The position numbers were made by a program, and so were the translations under genes. Under the pieces are notes generated by a model. It saw only the letters and a program-made list of their open reading frames with translations, ran no database searches and was not told the DNA's origin. Below, piece by piece: positions 15,299-22,808 of a stretch of 64,000 bases of DNA. Source of the DNA: RGIG426 sp045598965 (GTDB lineage: Bacteria; Bacillota; Clostridia; Oscillospirales; Acutalibacteraceae); contig JAZRVH010000007.1 of the NCBI GenBank assembly GCA_045598965.1, forward strand, positions 1 to 64,000, in the 5' to 3' direction. How positions within the stretch are numbered: the stretch's first letter is position 1; the number at the start of each line of letters is the position of its first letter.

Positions 15299-16226
15299 AT
15301 CCCATTTTTATTTTCTTGTTTTGTTGTTTCATCTTTTCCAACGGTGACATTTCATCGTAGTTTGTCGCAATTTCAGAATCGAAGATGTTGCAATAATGCC
15401 TTGTCATTTCAAGCGTGGAATGACCAAGTAGTTTTTGCAATCTGAACGCGTCGCCGCCACAATCGAGAAGGTACATTTTGGCAAAGGTGTGGCGGAACAT
15501 GTGAATACTTGTTTTGCTAACTCCGCGCCGTTTATTGTAATTGTGAATGGTTCGGCGCAATGCTTCTTCGCTGAGCATTTCTCCCGTTACAGAGCAGAAA
15601 AGATAGTCCGCCCGCTCGCCGCTTCTGATTTTCAGATATTCGCGGAGAATACTTTTCATTTCGGTACAAAGTGGAATGGAAAGAGGGCGTTTTGATTTTG
15701 TGTGTCGCGCAAAAACAAGACAGTTGTCGAGATCGACATCTTTTATTTGAATGTTTCTCAAAGTGGCGGCGCGGCAACCGCAGTTGACAAGAAAGTTTAC
15801 AATCACCCAATCGCGGTATTCGTAAAACTGACAGGTTTTCATGTTGGGCTTTTTCAGAAGGCGCGCGAGTTCTTCTTTTGTGTATGTTTCCTTTATATTG
15901 TCTTCGCATTTGAAGATTTTGCATTTTACAGATGTTATTCCTTCTCTGTTGCACCAATTCAGAAACACACTCAATGTGATAGTGTAACTCTTTATGGAGT
16001 TGGGCGACAGACCACTTTCGCGCATGGAAACAATCATATCATCCAAGTCCTTTTTTGTTAGCATAGTTATATCTTTGTTGATAAAAAGATGTTTCGAAAT
16101 TGCTTGAAAGTGATTACGATATGTTTTGATTGTTTTATCCACAACGCCGTTTGATAGTTTATCGGAAATGAACTTTTCAAAACATTCTGTGATTGTATTT
16201 TCTCGCGGGATTTGGATTCCTTTCAT
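15297..16226 (-). CDS. int: Tyrosine site-specific integrase
   Basis: A 309-residue phage-type integrase. Residues 1-100 form the SAM-like core-binding domain. The catalytic domain carries Arg152 (GCRAATLRN), a lysine near 178, HMFRHTF with His242 and Arg245, GHS with His269, and nucleophile Tyr278 (RHYCN). It has no long N-terminal arm-binding domain. The gene lies 111 bases from the intact tRNA-Pro and reads away from it, the usual layout for tRNA-integrating elements. A 12-base inverted repeat (16227-16238 with 16258-16269) sits immediately upstream of the ATG, so integrase binding there could regulate its own expression. Confidence 0.95.
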   Translation of the reverse strand: MKGIQIPRENTITECFEKFISDKLSNGVVDKTIKTYRNHFQAISKHLFINKDITMLTKKDLDDMIVSMRESGLSPNSIKSYTITLSVFLNWCNREGITSVKCKIFKCEDNIKETYTKEELARLLKKPNMKTCQFYEYRDWVIVNFLVNCGCRAATLRNIQIKDVDLDNCLVFARHTKSKRPLSIPLCTEMKSILREYLKIRSGERADYLFCSVTGEMLSEEALRRTIHNYNKRRGVSKTSIHMFRHTFAKMYLLDCGGDAFRLQKLLGHSTLEMTRHYCNIFDSEIATNYDEMSPLEKMKQQNKKIKMG

Positions 16227-16272
16227 GGTCTCTTGAATCTCCTTTTTGAATGATAAAATTCAAGAGACCACC
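16227..16272. repeat. Right-end arm-type sites
   Basis: GGTCTCTTGAATC at 16227-16239 and its inverted partner ending at 16272 form a perfect 12-base inverted repeat. The same word occurs at 5573-5588 inside the left end, with a variant at 5596-5610. These are probable integrase or excisionase binding sites. Confidence 0.65.
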
Positions 16273-16290
16273 TCTTTTGTTTGAGGGCAT

Positions 16291-16335
16291 AAAAAAAGAC
16301 CGCCAAACTACGCAAAAGCCCATAGTTTGGCGGTC
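16291..16335 (-). terminator. Element-borne terminator for the restored tRNA-Pro
   Basis: GACCGCCAAACTA (16298-16310) pairs perfectly with TAGTTTGGCGGTC (16323-16335). On the minus strand it is followed by seven T (16297-16291). It replaces the original tRNA terminator now stranded at 5430. Confidence 0.85.
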
Positions 16336-16337
16336 GT

Positions 16338-16414
16338 TGGTCCGAGTGACAGGAGTCGAACCTGCGGCCTCTTGAACCCCATTCAAGCGCGCTACCAATC
16401 TGCGCTACACCCGG
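16338..16414 (-). tRNA. tRNA-Pro (anticodon GGG), attR of the element
   Basis: A 77-nucleotide tRNA. CCGGGTG pairs with CACTCGG with one G-U, the D stem is GCGC/GCGC, and the anticodon stem CTTGA/TCAAG closes the loop ATGGGGT, giving anticodon GGG for codons CCC/CCU. The T arm GCAGG-TTCGACT-CCTGT includes one G-U pair, and CCA is encoded. The 3' 64 nucleotides come from the element copy; the 5' end belongs to the host. Confidence 0.95.
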
Positions 16415-16467
16415 AAATGACTGCGAAAAGTATTGTACCACGACTTTTCACAGAATGCAAGTGTTTT

Positions 16468-17892
16468 TTACCAATTTGGTCTACAAAGTTGATGAGAACT
16501 TGAGGAAGTGATGGAAAAATAGTGGGCGAGGATTTGGGAATAGCTCCACCCGTAATCGTTGGCATAGATGACGGCACCTAATTGAGACAATCCGAGACCG
16601 TGACCGTGGCCGTGTGTTGTCAGCGTAAGATTGCCGCCGGCGGCGGAGGTAACCGTAAAGCTGGCGGAACGCAGTCCCAATGCCGAGCGGATGTGGGTGC
16701 CTTTGAGGTACACTTTTTCGCCGCCTCGCAAATAGTAGAGGTTGGTGCGATCAACGTAGGCACCGTCCCATGAAGTGGCATACAGCGGATACGCATCGGG
16801 TTTTTTGTCGTAATAAATTGTCTCCTCCATATAGCTTTCTACGTCGGAGAGAATGCTTTCAAAAGAAGCGGTGTAGGTGTCGGTCCACCGACCGCCGTAT
16901 TTTTCTACAAGTGCATCGGTTTCGGGGCTGTATACCGAGCGGGCGTAGGGGAGATCCTCGGTATATACCTTGCCGCAGGAGGCGGTGGTGCCGGCGGCAG
17001 AGGCGGAATAAAACACGTTGCAGGGGGTTTTATAGCCGGAGCCGGTCATAAGTTTAATTCCCAGCACCTCGCCTACGGCATCGTAAATGCGTTTGTCGTT
17101 TTTGTTTTTCAAATTGACATCTTCGCCCATACTGATCGTAAAGGTTGAGCCGGCGGCACAGACATCACAGATGCGGGTATAGGAGACAACGGCGTGGGCT
17201 TTCCACGCCTCGGTAGAGTTTTTTGCATAGCTCGAGCTACCGAGCTCGTATTTGACGTCAGCGGTAACCGCTAACTGCAAATTGGCTTTGGTATCGCCTT
17301 TATACACCTTGCCGGTGGCACGGTTGACCACCTTGATTTTTTTCATAAAGGTGGTTTCTTTTACCGTGCTCGTTTTCAGCGTCGGGGTGGTGGCGGGCGA
17401 GGTGACAGCCGCCACGGCGGGCACGTCTTGCGGCTCGGCGTTATCGGTATTCAAAACGGTTTTTTTGGTAGGTGGAGCCGTCTTTTTTTGGGTGGTAGTC
17501 GGTGCTTTGGTGGTTGTGGTTTTAAGGGTGGTTGTCTCTTCTTTTTCGGTTGTGGTGGTTTCTTTAGTGGCTTCGGTCGCCGTTTCGGTCGCCGTTTCGG
17601 TCGCCGTTTCCGTTACGGTTTCGGTGGCGGCGGGCATTCCCGCTTTATAGGTTTTTACAAGATAAGACCAAAGCAGTGCCTCGTCGGCGGCGTTGAGGAT
17701 TCCGTTTTGATTCAAGTCGGCGTTTTCGTCGATTTGCGGGTTTTGTTCGGCGAGGAGTAACGCCCGCATATCTGCACTGTTGACGGCACCGTCGCCGTTA
17801 ATATCGCCGGATAAGGGCTGTGCGGTGGCGTATCCCAGCGGTGTTGTTGCCAACACACCCGCACAAAGAAGAGCCGTAAGCTGTTTTTTCAT
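16468..17892 (-). CDS. Secreted dockerin-SpoIID/LytB domain protein
   Basis: A 474-residue secreted protein. In order it has a signal peptide (residues 1-25), two dockerin-type calcium repeats (DINGDGAVNSAD and DLNQNGILNAAD, about residues 29-78), and a Thr/Glu-rich linker with TETATE repeats (about 90-160). A SpoIID-type domain follows to the end, with WKAHAVVSYTR near 255 and GHGHGLGLSQLGA near the C terminus. SpoIID domains are peptidoglycan lytic transglycosylases or amidase enhancers. Start ATG 17892 follows GAAAGGAGG; an in-frame start at 17961 lies inside the promoter. A dockerin would tether it to a cohesin scaffold, an unusual setting for a wall-acting domain. Confidence 0.85.
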   Translation of the reverse strand: MKKQLTALLCAGVLATTPLGYATAQPLSGDINGDGAVNSADMRALLLAEQNPQIDENADLNQNGILNAADEALLWSYLVKTYKAGMPAATETVTETATETATETATEATKETTTTEKEETTTLKTTTTKAPTTTQKKTAPPTKKTVLNTDNAEPQDVPAVAAVTSPATTPTLKTSTVKETTFMKKIKVVNRATGKVYKGDTKANLQLAVTADVKYELGSSSYAKNSTEAWKAHAVVSYTRICDVCAAGSTFTISMGEDVNLKNKNDKRIYDAVGEVLGIKLMTGSGYKTPCNVFYSASAAGTTASCGKVYTEDLPYARSVYSPETDALVEKYGGRWTDTYTASFESILSDVESYMEETIYYDKKPDAYPLYATSWDGAYVDRTNLYYLRGGEKVYLKGTHIRSALGLRSASFTVTSAAGGNLTLTTHGHGHGLGLSQLGAVIYANDYGWSYSQILAHYFSITSSSSHQLCRPNW

Positions 17893-17932
17893 GGGCGTGT
17901 CCTCCTTTCGACAAGAATCCAAAACCATCGAC

Positions 17933-17961
17933 AGTATACTACAAAAATTGAAAAAAAGCAA
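17933..17961 (-). promoter_or_regulatory. Promoter of the dockerin-SpoIID gene
   Basis: On the minus strand TTGCTT (17961-17956), 17 bases, TATACT (17938-17933). A weaker TATACT for the divergent DD-carboxypeptidase lies near 17985. Confidence 0.65.
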
Positions 17962-18023
17962 GGGTATGCTTCGGCGGCATACGGCATATACTCTTACAGC
18001 CTAAAATAGAAAGGACGAGGGAT

Positions 18024-19253
18024 ATGAGGAAACTCGGAAGAATGGTTTTGGCGTTGTGGATTGCGGCGGCGTTTTCGCTTTCGGCAACGGCACAGGCGTG
18101 GTTAATGGAGACAGAGGCAGGAGAAGATGTCAAGTCGCTGATTACGGCGGCTGAAGCAAAACAGTGGGAGCAGACTGCCACGGTGCCGCAAGAGGCAAGC
18201 GGATTGTCGGTAGGCGGCAAGGGGAGTATTCTTGTGGAAATGGATACCGGCACGGTGCTGTTTTCGCAGGATGCGGACAAGGAGCTTCCGATTGCTTCGG
18301 TAACCAAAATTATGACGCTTTTATTGGTGATGGAAGCGATTGACGGAGGGCGTTTACAGTACAGTGATGTTATCACCTGTTCGCCGGAGGCGGCGGGTGT
18401 GGGCGGCTCTCAAATTTGGTTGGAGGCGGGCGAAAAAATGACCGTGGATGACCTCCTCAAAGCCATTGCGGTGGTGTCCGCAAACGATGCCTGTGCCGCC
18501 ATGGCGGAGCACTTGGAGGGATCGGTAGACGGTTTTGTGCTGCGAATGAACGAGCGGGCAAAGTCGCTCGGGATGGCCCACACCACGTTTAAGGATTGTT
18601 GCGGGTTGGATGACACCGCAACGTCCACGGCACGGGATGTCAGTGTGATGGCACGGGAACTGATGAAGCACAAGGAGATTACAAAATACACCACGATTTG
18701 GATGGATACGTTGCGAGGCGGGAAAAGCTCGCTTGTGAACACCAACAAATTGGTACGTTATTATAAAGGGGCAACCGGCCTCAAAACCGGCACCACCTCT
18801 ACGGCGGGACATTGCTTGACGGGAACAGCCGAACGGGACGGATTACGCCTTTGTGCGGTCATTCTCGGTTGTGCCTCGACCGATGAGCGATTTTCCGGCG
18901 TGCGGGCGATGTTGGATTACGGATTTGCTCGCTATGCGGTGGTAACGCCCGCCTTTGACACCCGCACGTTGATGCCGGTAACCGTAAAGCACGGGATGAC
19001 ACGGCAGGTGAGCCCGACGTGCCCGTCGCTTGCCCCGGTATTATGCAAAAAAGGCGAGGAGAAAGACATCACCTGCACACTGACGCTTAAACAAGAGGTG
19101 CAAGCTCCGGTTGCCGCCGGCGAAACGCTGGGAAAAATCACGGTGACAAAAGGAAAAACAACGGTGGCGGTGTATGACGTGAAAGCGAAAGAAGCCGTGG
19201 CACGGTTGACCTTCTCGGCGGCACTTTGTCGGTTATGGGCAACACTTTTATAA
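18024..19253 (+). CDS. D-alanyl-D-alanine carboxypeptidase, S11 family
   Basis: A 409-residue DacA/DacF-type penicillin-binding protein that removes the terminal D-Ala from peptidoglycan stem peptides outside the membrane. It has a signal peptide (residues 1-24). The three active-site motifs are in order: SVTK near residue 92, SAN near 153 and KTGT near 252. A C-terminal beta-rich PBP5-type domain follows from about 300, and a short hydrophobic tail that may act as an anchor. ATG 18024 follows GAAAGGACGAGG. It is divergent from the dockerin-SpoIID gene, another wall-directed protein, and may share its control region. Confidence 0.93.
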   Translation: MRKLGRMVLALWIAAAFSLSATAQAWLMETEAGEDVKSLITAAEAKQWEQTATVPQEASGLSVGGKGSILVEMDTGTVLFSQDADKELPIASVTKIMTLLLVMEAIDGGRLQYSDVITCSPEAAGVGGSQIWLEAGEKMTVDDLLKAIAVVSANDACAAMAEHLEGSVDGFVLRMNERAKSLGMAHTTFKDCCGLDDTATSTARDVSVMARELMKHKEITKYTTIWMDTLRGGKSSLVNTNKLVRYYKGATGLKTGTTSTAGHCLTGTAERDGLRLCAVILGCASTDERFSGVRAMLDYGFARYAVVTPAFDTRTLMPVTVKHGMTRQVSPTCPSLAPVLCKKGEEKDITCTLTLKQEVQAPVAAGETLGKITVTKGKTTVAVYDVKAKEAVARLTFSAALCRLWATLL

Positions 19254-19281
19254 AAAAAGACGAAAAACTTTTGTTAAAAGG

Positions 19282-19310
19282 TTGCAAATGGCAAGAAAAT
19301 ATTGTAAAAT
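19282..19310 (+). promoter_or_regulatory. Promoter of pgi
   Basis: TTGCAA at 19282, 17 bases, TAAAAT at 19305-19310, then a 67-base leader before the TTG start. Confidence 0.6.
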
Positions 19311-19377
19311 AACAAGTAAGAACGATAGGATAACGGCGAGTAACTCTTTTTAGAGAAACTATGGATGGTGAAACAGA

Positions 19378-20715
19378 TTGGCCATTTCGCTTGAAACGCA
19401 ATATACCAAAGGGTTTATTGATGCAGAAGATTGGGAAAATATCCAGCCTCGTGTGACCGAAGCCCACGAATTGCTTCACAGCCGCCGTGGTGTGGGCAGT
19501 GAGTTTTTGGGGTGGCTTTCGCTTCCCACGGACTATGATCGCCACGAATTTGAGCGTATCTGTCAAGCCGCCCAGCGTATCCGTGAAACCAGCGATGCCT
19601 TGATTGTGATTGGTATCGGCGGCTCGTATCTCGGTGCCCGTGCGGCAGTGGAATTTTTGAAAACCAGTTTTTACAATTCCATTGAAAAAACCACCCCGGA
19701 CATTTACTTTGTCGGCAACAGCTTGTCGGCGTTTGATATTCAGGAAACCTTGCGGCTTTGCTCCGGCAAACGGATTTCCATTAACGTCATTTCCAAATCG
19801 GGAACCACGGTGGAGCCGGGAATCGCTTTCCGTATTTTCCGTGAACACCTCATTCGTATGGTGGGGCCGGAAGAGGCTCGCAAACGCATTTACGTGACTG
19901 CCGACCGTTCCAAAGGCGTGCTGAAAGCGTTGGCTGACCGTGAGGGATACGAGAGCTTCGTTGTCCCGAACAACATCGGCGGACGTTTCTCGGTGCTGAC
20001 GGCTGTCGGCCTTTTGCCCATTGCGGTTGCCGGCGGCGATATTGAAGCCATTATGGCAGGTGCCGCCGCCGCCGAGGAGGAACTGCACACCCCGTATCTG
20101 TTCCAAAATCCCTGCTATCGTTATGCGGCTTCCCGCCACCTCTTGATGCAAAAGGGGCGTTCGGTTGAGCTGCTTGTCAGCGGTGAGCCTCGTTGCGTTC
20201 AGCTCGGCGAATGGTGGAAACAGTTGTTTGCCGAAAGTGAGGGCAAGAACGGAAAGGGCTTGTTCCCGACCACCGCTATTTTCACTACGGATTTGCACTC
20301 TATCGGACAGTTCATTCAACAGGGAACCCCGCTTTTGTTTGAGACGGCGGTTATGTTTGACCGACCCGCCAACCTGCTCGGAGTGGAGTTTGCCGCCGAC
20401 AACTTCGACAGTTTAAACTACCTCTCCGGCAAAACGATTCACGATGTCAACCGTATTGCCCTGATGTCCGCACTTCTCTCCCACATGGACGGCGGCACTC
20501 CGAGCTTGTTGCTCACCGTTCCCGCCGCCACGGAGGACCATCTCGGCTATCTCTTCTATTTCTTCGAGAAGGCCTGTGCGATTTCCGCATATATGTTGGG
20601 CATCAACCCCTTTAACCAGCCGGGTGTAGAGGGGTACAAACGCAATATGTTCGCCTTGCTCGGTCGTCCGGGCTTTGAGGCAAGACGCCGTGATTTAGAG
20701 CGTCGTTTACGTTGA
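19378..20715 (+). CDS. pgi: Glucose-6-phosphate isomerase
   Basis: A 445-residue cytoplasmic enzyme interconverting glucose 6-phosphate and fructose 6-phosphate. The PGI sugar-phosphate region GIGGSYLGARA lies near residue 81, and SKSGTTVEPGIAFR near 140 is the family signature. VGGRFSV-type NNIGGRFSVL lies near 198, and GVEGYKRNMFALLG near the C terminus contains the catalytic lysine. The length is typical of Firmicutes Pgi. It starts with TTG at 19378, because family proteins begin near this point (AISLETQYTK) and no in-frame ATG or GTG exists nearby. It is probably monocistronic, with a weak terminator at 20743. Confidence 0.95.
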   Translation: MAISLETQYTKGFIDAEDWENIQPRVTEAHELLHSRRGVGSEFLGWLSLPTDYDRHEFERICQAAQRIRETSDALIVIGIGGSYLGARAAVEFLKTSFYNSIEKTTPDIYFVGNSLSAFDIQETLRLCSGKRISINVISKSGTTVEPGIAFRIFREHLIRMVGPEEARKRIYVTADRSKGVLKALADREGYESFVVPNNIGGRFSVLTAVGLLPIAVAGGDIEAIMAGAAAAEEELHTPYLFQNPCYRYAASRHLLMQKGRSVELLVSGEPRCVQLGEWWKQLFAESEGKNGKGLFPTTAIFTTDLHSIGQFIQQGTPLLFETAVMFDRPANLLGVEFAADNFDSLNYLSGKTIHDVNRIALMSALLSHMDGGTPSLLLTVPAATEDHLGYLFYFFEKACAISAYMLGINPFNQPGVEGYKRNMFALLGRPGFEARRRDLERRLR

Positions 20716-20742
20716 TCCCGGTGTGTTAAAAAATGGCAGAAT

Positions 20743-20759
20743 CCGCCCTCGGGCGGTTT
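20743..20759 (+). terminator. Weak terminator after pgi
   Basis: CCGCCC (20743-20748) pairs with GGGCGG (20751-20756), followed only by TTT, so readthrough into the next genes is possible. Confidence 0.5.
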
Positions 20760-20790
20760 GCAGATAACCAAAAGTGTAGGAGGAAAAACT

Positions 20791-21207
20791 ATGATTACGT
20801 TAATTCTGGGTAAAAAGGGCTCCGGCAAAACCAAACGCCTCGTCGCAATGTGCGAGGATGCGACCGTCGCCTCGAAAGGCAATGTCGTATTTATCGAGAA
20901 AGGCGAAACCCTGACCTTTAACCTTAACCACCAAACCCGTTTGGCGGTTGCTGAGGAGTATGGCATTGCCGACTTTGGCAGCCTTTACGGCTTTATCGCC
21001 GGTCTGTTTGCCGGCAACTACGACATCACGGACGTGTTTGTCGATCAGACTTTGAAAATCGGCGGCGGCGATATGGATGCGTTCGGCGATTTCATTGAAA
21101 AATTAGCGAAGCTGGGTGACAAGGTTTCGGCGAAAATGGTTCTCTCCATTTCGGCGGACAAAGAGGAAATCCCGGAGAAAGTTCACGGCTACGTGGAAGA
21201 GCTGTAA
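20791..21207 (+). CDS. Small P-loop NTPase-like protein
   Basis: A 138-residue protein beginning with a Walker A motif, GKKGSGKTK, at residues 7-15. A VVFIEKGE strand follows near 32 and a DVFVDQTLK segment near 86 that could serve as Walker B. It is too short for a full AAA or kinase domain. It looks like a conserved ATP-binding protein of unknown role; I recall similar proteins in Oscillospirales genomes. ATG 20791 is chosen because TAGGAGG lies eight bases upstream. It stands 26 bases before the CofE-like gene, suggesting an operon with it and the PHP phosphoesterase. Confidence 0.7.
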   Translation: MITLILGKKGSGKTKRLVAMCEDATVASKGNVVFIEKGETLTFNLNHQTRLAVAEEYGIADFGSLYGFIAGLFAGNYDITDVFVDQTLKIGGGDMDAFGDFIEKLAKLGDKVSAKMVLSISADKEEIPEKVHGYVEEL

Positions 21208-21233
21208 TACATAAACAGCAAGGAAGTATTTGT

Positions 21234-22022
21234 ATGACTGAGAATACTGCGGTGAATGCCGCTGTGGAACCGTCAGAAAAGCCCGCTGATGTCGTCCTCC
21301 CCGTAAAGGAGGGCGATGTCAGCCTTTTTCCGTCCGGTGTCCGTGAGGTAGAGGGAGCTTTATACGACCGTGCCGCCATCCAAACCCACTTTATTGAGCG
21401 GGGCGAGGATTACGAAGCGGTGGTACGCCGCTATCTTGTGCCGGTGTGCAAGGAGGGTGACTTTGTCACCGTTTCCGAAAAAATCGTGTCGATGTGCCAG
21501 GATAACACCGTCGAGATGAAGGACGTTAAAGTCGGCTTTTGGGCAAAGTTCCTTTCGAAATTTGCCACCAGCAACAATCACGGTATCGCTATGGACGAGC
21601 CGTATAAATTGCAGCTCGCCATTGATATGAAAGGTTTGCCGCTGATTTTGTGGGCGTGCGTCTGCCATGCCGTGGCACGGTTGTTTGGCAAACGAGGCGT
21701 GTTTTACGAAATTGTGGGGCAGGAGGTCGCCGGTATTGACGGCTTTTACAGCCACTCGTCCTTTGAAATTTATCACACGCTGGCGGTGTTGTTGCCGAAA
21801 GACCCGAACGGCGTTTGCAAACAGATTGAGGAAGCTACCGGCGTGGCAACCACGATTGTGGATGCGAATGACCTGAATGTGGAAATCCTCGGCAAATCCC
21901 CGTCGCTGGAAAAGTATTCCGACGAATTTTTGGCGGAGTGTATCCGTGATAATCCCGCCGGACAAGATGACCAGCATACGCCGTTTGTCCGTGTTCGCAA
22001 AGTGGAAAGCGGGGAGGCATAA
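21234..22022 (+). CDS. CofE-like coenzyme F420:gamma-glutamyl ligase family protein
   Basis: A 262-residue protein of the F420-0:gamma-glutamyl ligase superfamily. A short N-terminal extension precedes IQTHFIERGEDY near residue 49. The ISEKxVS-type VSEKIVSMCQ segment lies near 80, LFGKRGVFYEIVG near 149, and the DNPAGQDDQ motif near 241. CofE adds glutamate to F420 in archaea and actinobacteria. The clostridial branch occurs in organisms with no known F420, so the substrate here is unknown. It is packed two bases ahead of a PHP phosphoesterase, so the two probably act in one pathway. Confidence 0.75.
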   Translation: MTENTAVNAAVEPSEKPADVVLPVKEGDVSLFPSGVREVEGALYDRAAIQTHFIERGEDYEAVVRRYLVPVCKEGDFVTVSEKIVSMCQDNTVEMKDVKVGFWAKFLSKFATSNNHGIAMDEPYKLQLAIDMKGLPLILWACVCHAVARLFGKRGVFYEIVGQEVAGIDGFYSHSSFEIYHTLAVLLPKDPNGVCKQIEEATGVATTIVDANDLNVEILGKSPSLEKYSDEFLAECIRDNPAGQDDQHTPFVRVRKVESGEA

Positions 22023-22024
22023 GG

Positions 22025-22693
22025 GTGCGTAGTTTGTTTGAAACGCACTTTCACACCACCGAAACCAGCATTTGCGGCTCGGTGCCTGCGATAGAGGGCG
22101 TTCGTGCCTATAAGGAACAAGGCTACGACGGCATCGTGGTTACCGACCATTACTTTTATGGCTTTTTTGACGGGCTCTCCGGCTCTTTTGAGGAAAAGGC
22201 CGAGGCGTGGCTTCGAGGCTATCGTACCGCAAAGGTGGAGGGCGACCGCATAGGCCTTACGGTGCTTCTCGGTATGGAGTGGCGTTGTCGGGATTCTGCC
22301 AACGACTATCTTGTGTACGGGTTTTCCGAGCAGGATATTTTGGCGTTGCCAACGCTTTCGGATTTATCGCCAAGGGCGTTTTCCGCTCTTGTCCGTGAGC
22401 GGGGATGGATGCTGTTTCAAGCTCACCCGTTCCGTCCGCATTTAACGAGGCTTGACCCGGCACTGCTGGACGGTATCGAGGTATATAACGGCAATCCACG
22501 CCATCAGTCCCGCAACGAGATTGCGAAGGTGTATGCCCGGGAAAACGGGCTTCTTATGCTGTCTGGTTCGGATTTCCACGAATGGGAGGATTTGGCACGT
22601 GGCGGGGTTTTCCTGCCCGGAAAAGTCCACACCATCGAGGATTTTACGGCGGTGTTGCGAAACGGTTCTCCCGCACGGGTGGAAACCCCGTAA
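22025..22693 (+). CDS. PHP-domain phosphoesterase
   Basis: A 222-residue PHP metal-dependent phosphoesterase. The metal-binding motifs are in order: ETHFHT near residue 6, VTDHYFY near 39, an EWR glutamate near 82, QAHPFRP near 131, and SGSDFHEWED near 179. The size suits a small histidinol-phosphatase- or nucleotide-phosphatase-like member. It starts with GTG at 22025, two bases after the stop of the CofE-like gene, and is translated in step with it. The substrate is not evident. Confidence 0.85.
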   Translation: MRSLFETHFHTTETSICGSVPAIEGVRAYKEQGYDGIVVTDHYFYGFFDGLSGSFEEKAEAWLRGYRTAKVEGDRIGLTVLLGMEWRCRDSANDYLVYGFSEQDILALPTLSDLSPRAFSALVRERGWMLFQAHPFRPHLTRLDPALLDGIEVYNGNPRHQSRNEIAKVYARENGLLMLSGSDFHEWEDLARGGVFLPGKVHTIEDFTAVLRNGSPARVETP

Positions 22694-22720
22694 AAAAATC
22701 ACCAAAAAGTAAAATAAGTG

Positions 22721-22750
22721 TTGACAAACCTATAAAATATAGTATATAAT
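22721..22750 (+). promoter_or_regulatory. Promoter of yceD-rpmF
   Basis: TTGACA at 22721-22726 and TATAAT at 22745-22750 with an 18-base spacer, 58 bases before the yceD start. Confidence 0.8.
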
Positions 22751-22808
22751 ATTCTCCGTGTTTGAGAGCCATTATGCGTTGGCCTACGGAAAAAGGAGGG
22801 CTGAGCGT

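Larger units (their letters stand above)
5461..16401. mobile_element. Integrative element of about 10.9 kb inserted in tRNA-Pro(GGG)
   Basis: The element is bounded by a perfect 65-base direct repeat (5461-5525 and 16337-16401) made of the 3' part of tRNA-Pro. The right copy is part of the intact tRNA and the left copy is a remnant. A tyrosine integrase reads toward the element interior next to the intact tRNA. Genes inside are more AT-rich than the flanks. They comprise two small paralogues, a winged-helix protein, a small protein split by TAG, a Cro-type repressor, a phage-type small protein, a SprT-like protease, a serine recombinase, a radical SAM/unknown/DUF262 operon, a WYL regulator and the integrase. 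No capsid, portal, relaxase or type IV secretion genes are visible, so it is a satellite- or island-type element rather than a full prophage or self-transmissible ICE. Confidence 0.92.

Noticed and set aside
5461..16401. Complete prophage or conjugative element
   Set aside because: No terminase, portal, capsid, tail, relaxase, coupling protein or secretion genes are present, and the space is filled by other genes.
16177..16441. Small open frames running through the tRNA-Pro and integrase start
   Set aside because: Their sequence is a translation of the tRNA gene; the same artefact occurs over the remnant at 5461.
17564..17633. Short tandem repeat (GTTTCGGTCGCC units)
   Set aside because: It encodes the TETATE linker of the dockerin-SpoIID protein on the minus strand, so it is a coding repeat and not a separate element or CRISPR.
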